Positions 9,028-14,090 of a stretch of DNA of 14,090 nucleotides are shown here, one piece after another. The notes under the pieces were generated by a model. That model saw only the letters and a list, made by a program, of their open reading frames with translations. It was not told the DNA's origin and ran no database searches. How positions within the stretch are numbered: the stretch's first letter is position 1; the number at the start of each line of letters is the position of its first letter. This DNA comes from an uncultured Archangium sp. (lineage in GTDB: Bacteria; Myxococcota; Myxococcia; Myxococcales; Myxococcaceae). Location: NCBI GenBank assembly GCA_946479335.1, contig CAMLFP010000114.1, forward strand, positions 1-14,090, in the 5' to 3' direction. Made by a program: the position numbers and the translations under genes.

Positions 9028-9599
9028 CGGCGGCGCAGGGCATCGGCCGCGGCGGGCCAACCGTTGATGGTGAGCGCACCGTTCTCGAAGCGCAGCTCCA
9101 CCGTGTTGGGCGCGTTGAAGTCGCTGGGCGAATAGCGCGAGGTGAAGAAGTGCAGCGTCTGGTTGGTGGAGCCGATCCACCTCCGCTGCGTGTCGGGCCG
9201 GGCCGCGTCGAAGCGCCCGTCGACGAGCAGGTCGATGGCCGCGAGCGCGCGCGCCACGTGCGGAGACGGCAGCGCGCGGAGCTCCGCGAGGGTGTAGCCG
9301 GTGAAGACCATCACGCTGCGGCCGGCCTCGTGGAGCCGCGTACAGAGCTCGGCGAGCGCCTCGGGTTGCTCGAAGGGTTCACCACCGAGCACCGAGAGGC
9401 CCTCGATGCCGGGCACCGCCAACACGCGCTGCACCAGCGCCTCGACGTCGTGCAGCGCCCCGCCCTTGTCAGCGGAGAACATCTCCGGGTTGCAGCAGCC
9501 GGGGCACCGCAGCGAGCAGCCCTGCACCCACAGCGCGAAGCGGCGGCCGGGGCCTTCAGCTTCGGTGTCTTCGACGATCTGCGCGACGCGGAGCTGCAT
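9024..9599 (-). CDS. NrdG-like radical SAM / 4Fe-4S single-cluster protein
   Basis: A 191-aa protein of the class that activates anaerobic ribonucleotide reductase and other glycyl radical enzymes. The radical SAM motif CxxxCxxC is at C28, C32 and C35 (GCSLRCPGC), with an extra C36. The SAM-binding GGEP is at 72-75. The segment VDGRF followed by RRWIGSTNQ (about 127-147) matches the NrdG-like C-terminal signature. The last ~25 residues (VELRFENGALTINGW) form a small extra beta tail. No nrdD or other glycyl radical enzyme is in the window. The gene starts 3 nt after the calpain-like gene and overlaps the 326-aa gene by 4 nt, so its job is probably tied to those proteins. It may modify or activate a protein of the cluster (inference). 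Confidence 0.92.
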   Translation of the reverse strand: MQLRVAQIVEDTEAEGPGRRFALWVQGCSLRCPGCCNPEMFSADKGGALHDVEALVQRVLAVPGIEGLSVLGGEPFEQPEALAELCTRLHEAGRSVMVFTGYTLAELRALPSPHVARALAAIDLLVDGRFDAARPDTQRRWIGSTNQTLHFFTSRYSPSDFNAPNTVELRFENGALTINGWPAAADALRRR

Positions 9600-9602
9600 G
9601 CG

Positions 9603-10640
9603 TCACTTCGTCGTGAACTCCACCGCGGCGTAGGCGGTGAGGAACTTCTCGATGGGCAGCTCGAAGATGCCGTCGTCTTTCCCGTCGACGCCGGGCTCCT
9701 TCTCTCCCCAGGGGTTGCGCAGCTGCACCAGCTTCTGGCCATTCTTCTCGGAGACGCCGAGCAGCGTGTACGCGTGGTCGGCGACGATGCCCTGCACGCC
9801 GGGCTCCCAGCTCTTGGAGCACGCCACCACCGCGCCGCCGTTCTTCACCGCGTCGCTGATGCGCTTGAAGGTCTCGGCGGGGTCCGACGCGGAGGTCACG
9901 GGGAGGAAGTCGGTCTTCTGCCCGGTGAGCGCCTCGAGCGCGGTGGCGCCCATGCCGCCCTCGATGGCGTCGTAGCCGCCGCGCCACTGCGCGTAGGCCT
10001 TCTCGAAGATCTGCGGCCAGAGCTCCTTCGTCTCGCGCGCGGCGGCGTACTCGAGGCGCCCGTGCTGGTTGGCGAAGGAGCCATCGATGGTGACCTCCAC
10101 CGGTTTGGGCTTCGAGTCTTTCGGCCCGCGCTCGTGGAAGGTGACGGTGTACGTGCCGTCGCGGTTGGTGCGCACCGCGTTGGCGAGGCGCTGCGGGTCG
10201 GTCTTCGCGACCGCGGCGAGCGCGGAGATGAAGTAGCAGTCGCCGACCTGGCCCTGGAGCGGGTCATCGGCGTTGAAGCCGTTGACCGACACCTGCCCCG
10301 GCACCTTGTCGTACGAGACGCGCCCGGTCTTCGCGCTGTCGGCGGTCAGCTTCGGCTGCGTCTTGCGGCGCTCGTCACCGTCGTCTCCGGCGATCTTCGC
10401 CAGCGCGTGCATCTCGCCCTGCACGAACGCGAGGAGCTTGGCGCGCGCCGCCGGGTCGAACTTGCGTGGCGTGCGGTCGGCGAACGCCGAAAGGTAGAAG
10501 GCCTCGACCTCGCTGAAGTGCCCGTTGTGCGCGTCTTTGACGAGGGCGTCGACTTCCTTCGTCGTCACCTTGCCGTCGGCCATCGTCTTGTCGAGGCGAG
10601 CCATGTAGCGCTCGCCCTCACGCATGATCTTGGAGGACAT
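9603..10640 (-). CDS. Calpain-like (family C2) cysteine protease
   Basis: A 345-aa protein with a complete calpain-type catalytic triad: C135 in LQGQVGDCYFISALAAVA, H289 in VADHAYTLLGV and N309 in LRNPWGEKE. The intervening ELWPQIFEKAYAQW (207-219) also matches the calpain core. The core spans about 125-343. Residues 1-100 form a helical, charged N-terminal region (MADGKVTTKEVDALV) that may be a regulatory or pro-segment. There is no signal peptide, so it appears cytoplasmic unless exported by another route. The ATG at 10640 has no good ribosome site; Met6 and Met13 are alternatives. It is followed 3 nt later by the radical SAM gene. Bacterial calpains are sparse and mostly uncharacterised; substrate unknown. 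Ca-dependence cannot be read from the sequence. Confidence 0.93.
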   Translation of the reverse strand: MSSKIMREGERYMARLDKTMADGKVTTKEVDALVKDAHNGHFSEVEAFYLSAFADRTPRKFDPAARAKLLAFVQGEMHALAKIAGDDGDERRKTQPKLTADSAKTGRVSYDKVPGQVSVNGFNADDPLQGQVGDCYFISALAAVAKTDPQRLANAVRTNRDGTYTVTFHERGPKDSKPKPVEVTIDGSFANQHGRLEYAAARETKELWPQIFEKAYAQWRGGYDAIEGGMGATALEALTGQKTDFLPVTSASDPAETFKRISDAVKNGGAVVACSKSWEPGVQGIVADHAYTLLGVSEKNGQKLVQLRNPWGEKEPGVDGKDDGIFELPIEKFLTAYAAVEFTTK

Positions 10641-10715
10641 GGAGCGGCAGAAACTACCAGATCGCTCCGCCTCACTCCACGAGGCGCGGCCGGGGTGTCG
10701 GCCCGGGTTTCTCAG

Positions 10716-11798
10716 CTACAGCGACAGCACGCCGGAGGCCTGGCTCATCAACTTGAGCCGCCGCTGCGTCACCGGGCTGGTACCGTCGATGAGCGCCCGC
10801 GTGTCTTCCAGCACGCGCTGGAGCGGGAACCGGTGCACCGACGAGTCCTCCGTCACCACGCCGGGCGCGTGTGGCAGCCAGCCGACCATCTCGTCGGTGG
10901 CGCCGCCCAGCAGCGAGCTCAGCGCCGCGAAGCCGAGGCGGCCGGCCACCGCGCGGTCCAGGTAGCTGGGGTTGCCGCCGCGCACCACGTGGCCCAGCAC
11001 CGTCGCGCGGATCTCCAGCGTGGGGAGCTCGGGCTTCAGCTTCTCCTCCGTGTGCCGCACGAGGCGCGTGCACGGCGCGGCGACACCTTCGGCCTTGATG
11101 ACGAGGATGCGCCGTTTGCCGCGCGCGACGCCGGTGCGGATGACCTGCGCGATGTCGTCGACGAGCTGCTCCTCGCTCTTGCCCGACTCGCGGATCAGCA
11201 CCGCGTCGGCGGCCATGGCGATGGCGCTGGCCATCGCGAGGTAGCCGCAGTCGCGCCCCATCACCTCCACCACGAAGGCGCGGCGGTGCGCGCGCGCGGT
11301 GTCGCTGATGCGGTCGCACGCCTCGACGATGGTGTTGAGCGCGGTGTCGACGCCCAGCGAGGTCGAGGTGCAGCCGATGTCGTTGTCGATGGAGCCCGGC
11401 AGGCCCATCACCTTGAAGCCCGTCTCGGTGGCGAGGGTGTGCGCGCCGGTGAGGCTGCCGTTGCCGCCGATGACCAGCAGGCCTTCGGCGCCCAGCTTCT
11501 GGAGCTGCTCGAGCGCGAGGGCGCGGCCCGCGGCTTCACGAAACCGGGCGCTGCGCGCGGAGCCGATGAGCGTGCCGCCCTGCCCTCCGGCGGCGTCGAC
11601 CTCGACGTCGACGGAGATGACGCCGTCGCTCAGCACGCGCGTCAGCTCGCGGAACTTGCCATCGATGAGCCCGTCGTACCCTTCGAGGGCTCCAAACACC
11701 TGCACTCCGCGACCCGCGCCCAGCTTGGCGACGGCGCGGAGCGCAGCATTCATACCCGGCGAATCACCACCGGAGGTCAGCACGACGACTCGTTTCAT
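10716..11798 (-). CDS. pfkA: 6-phosphofructokinase (ATP-type signature)
   Basis: A 360-aa enzyme that phosphorylates fructose 6-phosphate to fructose 1,6-bisphosphate in glycolysis. Family motifs run in order: GGDSPGMNA 10-18 (nucleotide site), GGNGS 111-115, PGSIDND 134-140 with catalytic D138 and D140, MGRDCG 180-185, and LGHVVRGGNPS 268-278 (substrate site). Gly in GGNGS and in PGSIDND at the two positions that separate the classes favours ATP over pyrophosphate as donor. Asn113 replaces the Asp of the usual GGDGS, which helps bind Mg. Length is slightly above the ~320 aa of E. coli PfkA. The ATG at 11798 overlaps the stop of the lipoprotein gene (ATGA), and no independent ribosome site is seen, so translation is probably coupled. 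Confidence 0.95.
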   Translation of the reverse strand: MKRVVVLTSGGDSPGMNAALRAVAKLGAGRGVQVFGALEGYDGLIDGKFRELTRVLSDGVISVDVEVDAAGGQGGTLIGSARSARFREAAGRALALEQLQKLGAEGLLVIGGNGSLTGAHTLATETGFKVMGLPGSIDNDIGCTSTSLGVDTALNTIVEACDRISDTARAHRRAFVVEVMGRDCGYLAMASAIAMAADAVLIRESGKSEEQLVDDIAQVIRTGVARGKRRILVIKAEGVAAPCTRLVRHTEEKLKPELPTLEIRATVLGHVVRGGNPSYLDRAVAGRLGFAALSSLLGGATDEMVGWLPHAPGVVTEDSSVHRFPLQRVLEDTRALIDGTSPVTQRRLKLMSQASGVLSL

Positions 11799-13072
11799 GG
11801 GAGGGCGTGGAACAAGGGGAGACCAGCCGGCACAGGATACACGGCGACGCCGCTGATCGACCCGATGTCGCTGCTGATGATGACGCGCTCCGGCACGGGC
11901 ATGCCGCTGGCGGTCAGCTGGTCGGGCCCGAGGCGCAGCAGGCGACCTTGCGCGCCGGCGGTCCACAAGCCGCCCTGCTCGTCGAACGCGAAGTTCTCAA
12001 TCACCGCAGCGACTCCGACGGTGATGCGCACGCCGGGCTGCACGTCGAGCTCGCCGGTGCCTCCCAGGCTCGCGGAGGGGATCGAACCAAAGAGGTTCGC
12101 CCCGAAGTCGTTGAACCACAGCGCCCCGCTCGCATCGAAGGCCAGCCACGACGCGCTGTAGCGCGTGGGGTCGGAGGGGTCGGTCGACACGCGCACGCCG
12201 AGCTTCGCGGCGGGGGCAGTGGCGTCGGCGTTCAACTGCGCGGCGTCGAAGCGCCACACGCGGCCATCATCGCGGGAGGCGACGAAGAGGTTGCCCGCGG
12301 CGTCGAAGGCGAGGCCGCCCGGTGAGCTGACGGTGAGCTTCACCGTGGGCGTCACGGTGGCCGAGGTCGCGAGCGACGCGCGGGTCACCTTGTAGACGGC
12401 GTCGTCGCAGCTCGAGGCGACCCACAGGTCTCCCGCCGCGTCGAAGGCCAGCGCGCCGACGTTGGGGAGACACGACGAGAGCCCCGCGAGCTCGATCTTC
12501 CGCGACGGCGTGTGCGCGCCGGACGAGATGAAGTCTGACGACGCGTGGAAGTTGAGCGCCGCCGACGCCAGCGTGCCGCGCACCGCCCAGACGTTGCCGT
12601 CCTGGTCGAAGGTGAACTGGCCGACGTCGGTCTGGGTGGCCACGTCAGCGGCGCGCTCGCCCTGCGCCAACGACTGCGTGTGGAAGCCCAGCATCGTGGC
12701 CGTGCCGTTCGAGTTGAGGGCCCACAGCGTCGCGCTCGTGGGCACGGTGAACCAGCGCGCCTCGATGGGCAGCCCCGCGTCGGGCGCCACGCAGGCATCG
12801 TCGGGCGTGAACGTCGGCAGGTACGCGGTGCGCACCAACTGCGTCGACGGCGCGACCGCCGGGTCGGCCGACAGGCGTACCTCCCCTTCCGTGAGCGTCA
12901 CGGTGCCGGAGGTCGTCACCGTCTGGCCGTTGACGTGGAGGACGCCGTCGACCCCCGCGGGCAGCCCCGACGACGTCAGCGTGACGCTGCGCTCGCCCGG
13001 CGCCGCGCACGGGTCGAGGGGCGGGCAGCCACAGAAAACACCGGCGACGACAGCGAAGATGAGCGTGCGCAT
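11795..13072 (-). CDS. Beta-propeller (NHL-like) lipoprotein
   Basis: A 425-aa exported protein. The start MRTLIFAVVAGVFCGC is a short signal peptide with C16 as likely lipidation site; the lipobox (VFCG before Cys) is atypical. Residues about 25-75 resemble a small beta domain. At least five propeller blades share the motif FxFDxxGxLW near 153-165, 208-220, 254-266, 309-321 and 361-373, for example LAFDAAGDLWVAS. This is typical of NHL/SMP-30-like propellers used for binding or as scaffolds. No catalytic residues are evident. AGGAG at 13079-13083 lies 6 nt before the ATG and fixes the start. A sigma54-type promoter and tandem dyads lie upstream. The end overlaps the phosphofructokinase gene by 4 nt, an odd pairing of an envelope protein with a glycolytic enzyme. 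Ligand unknown. Confidence 0.92.
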   Translation of the reverse strand: MRTLIFAVVAGVFCGCPPLDPCAAPGERSVTLTSSGLPAGVDGVLHVNGQTVTTSGTVTLTEGEVRLSADPAVAPSTQLVRTAYLPTFTPDDACVAPDAGLPIEARWFTVPTSATLWALNSNGTATMLGFHTQSLAQGERAADVATQTDVGQFTFDQDGNVWAVRGTLASAALNFHASSDFISSGAHTPSRKIELAGLSSCLPNVGALAFDAAGDLWVASSCDDAVYKVTRASLATSATVTPTVKLTVSSPGGLAFDAAGNLFVASRDDGRVWRFDAAQLNADATAPAAKLGVRVSTDPSDPTRYSASWLAFDASGALWFNDFGANLFGSIPSASLGGTGELDVQPGVRITVGVAAVIENFAFDEQGGLWTAGAQGRLLRLGPDQLTASGMPVPERVIISSDIGSISGVAVYPVPAGLPLFHALP

Positions 13073-13078
13073 GGAGGA

Positions 13079-13083
13079 CTCCT
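13079..13083 (-). promoter_or_regulatory. Ribosome binding site AGGAG
   Basis: Minus-strand AGGAG, 6 nt before the ATG of the beta-propeller lipoprotein. It is one of the clearest ribosome sites in the window. Confidence 0.8.
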
Positions 13084-13107
13084 GTTCGGGGTGTGACGGC
13101 GCACGAA

Positions 13108-13123
13108 TGCGAAGCCCATGCCT
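13108..13123 (-). promoter_or_regulatory. Candidate sigma54 (-24/-12) promoter
   Basis: The minus strand reads AGGCATG-GGCT-TCGCA, against the consensus TGGCAYG-N4-TTGCA. The invariant GG and GC are present with exact N10 spacing. Transcription would start near 13097, giving a leader of about 25 nt that contains the AGGAG site of the lipoprotein gene. Confidence 0.6.
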
Positions 13124-13165
13124 CTGACCGCCCCGTATGAATCCAGCCGCTTCGCCAGCGCAGGT

Positions 13166-13201
13166 GTGAACCCGGAGTTCACGTCGCCGTGAAGCGCGCG
13201 T

Positions 13202-13205
<4 letters not shown>
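13166..13205. promoter_or_regulatory. Tandem 17-bp dyads GTGAA-N7-TTCAC
   Basis: Two perfect-arm dyads lie at 13166-13182 and 13189-13205, with centres 23 bp apart. They are about 77 and 100 bp upstream of the predicted sigma54 start of the lipoprotein-pfkA operon, the usual distance for an enhancer-binding protein. The second overlaps the stop codon of the sigma54 activator gene. The first could alternatively be a weak terminator stem for that gene. Confidence 0.6.

Positions 13206-14090
<885 letters not shown>

Noticed and set aside
9028..9180. Upstream extension of the 326-aa gene
   Set aside because: It would overlap the radical SAM gene by 157 nt, and the ATGA junction gives a natural coupled start.
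10554..10600. EF-hand in the N-terminus of the calpain-like protein (DGKVTTKEVD)
   Set aside because: The first and third loop positions are not Ca ligands, so it does not fit the 12-residue EF-hand pattern.
10641..10715. Terminator or promoter between pfkA and the calpain gene
   Set aside because: Only a weak GC-rich stem and a GGAGCG/CGCTCC dyad beside the calpain ATG are visible; no T-run and no convincing promoter boxes.
9150..12161. A 1003-codon open frame on the plus strand
   Set aside because: It is antisense to four or more genes with clear catalytic motifs. Its Arg/His/Ala/Gly-rich translation has no domain logic; long antisense frames are expected in GC-rich DNA.
11795..13072. The beta-propeller lipoprotein as the propeller member of a MoxR-vWA-propeller ternary system
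   Set aside because: It is exported, coupled to pfkA, and there is no MoxR or vWA gene in the window. The propeller resemblance alone is not enough.

Overview
The window is GC-rich and dense with genes typical of a myxobacterium (Myxococcota). It has a Ser/Thr kinase with a cytoplasmic kinase domain, one membrane helix and an Asp-Ala-Gly-rich outer linker. It also has two sigma54 enhancer-binding proteins, an FHA protein and a beta-propeller lipoprotein. Placement below phylum is inference. All genes except one read on the minus strand. No RNA genes, CRISPR arrays or insertion sequences were recognised.

Minus-strand layout, in transcription order from the right edge: (1) the 3' part of a sigma54 activator (13202-14090); (2) a beta-propeller lipoprotein overlapping a 6-phosphofructokinase gene by ATGA (13072-10716), preceded by a good sigma54-type promoter and two tandem 17-bp dyads; (3) a calpain-like cysteine protease, an NrdG-like radical SAM protein and an unrecognised 326-aa protein, packed with a 3-nt gap and an ATGA overlap (10640-8047); (4) a 188-aa protein, a cytosolic FtsH-like AAA protease, an 87-aa protein and an FHA protein, packed with 3-nt, 5-nt and GTGA junctions (6679-3247); (5) an NtrC-type response regulator and a Ser/Thr kinase (3054-3).

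The single plus-strand gene (6796-7983) sits between clusters 3 and 4. It encodes a 395-aa, cysteine-free, repetitive, beta-rich protein with a Ca-binding EF-hand-like loop, and ends at a clear rho-independent terminator shared head-on with cluster 3.

The most interesting part is 3247-10640. A tandem-AAA protease with an apparently degenerate first AAA domain, a Cdc48-like pore loop and an M41 zinc-protease site lies with an FHA reader, two small partner proteins, a radical SAM enzyme, a calpain-like protease and a fibre-like protein. The 188-aa, 87-aa and 326-aa proteins resemble, from memory only, the accessory 'X' proteins of FtsH-based ternary systems, which were proposed as conflict systems in multicellular bacteria. 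A working model is kinase/FHA signalling feeding a regulated proteolytic cascade, with the plus-strand protein as a structural or effector component. The sequence shows linkage and catalytic motifs but does not prove this model.
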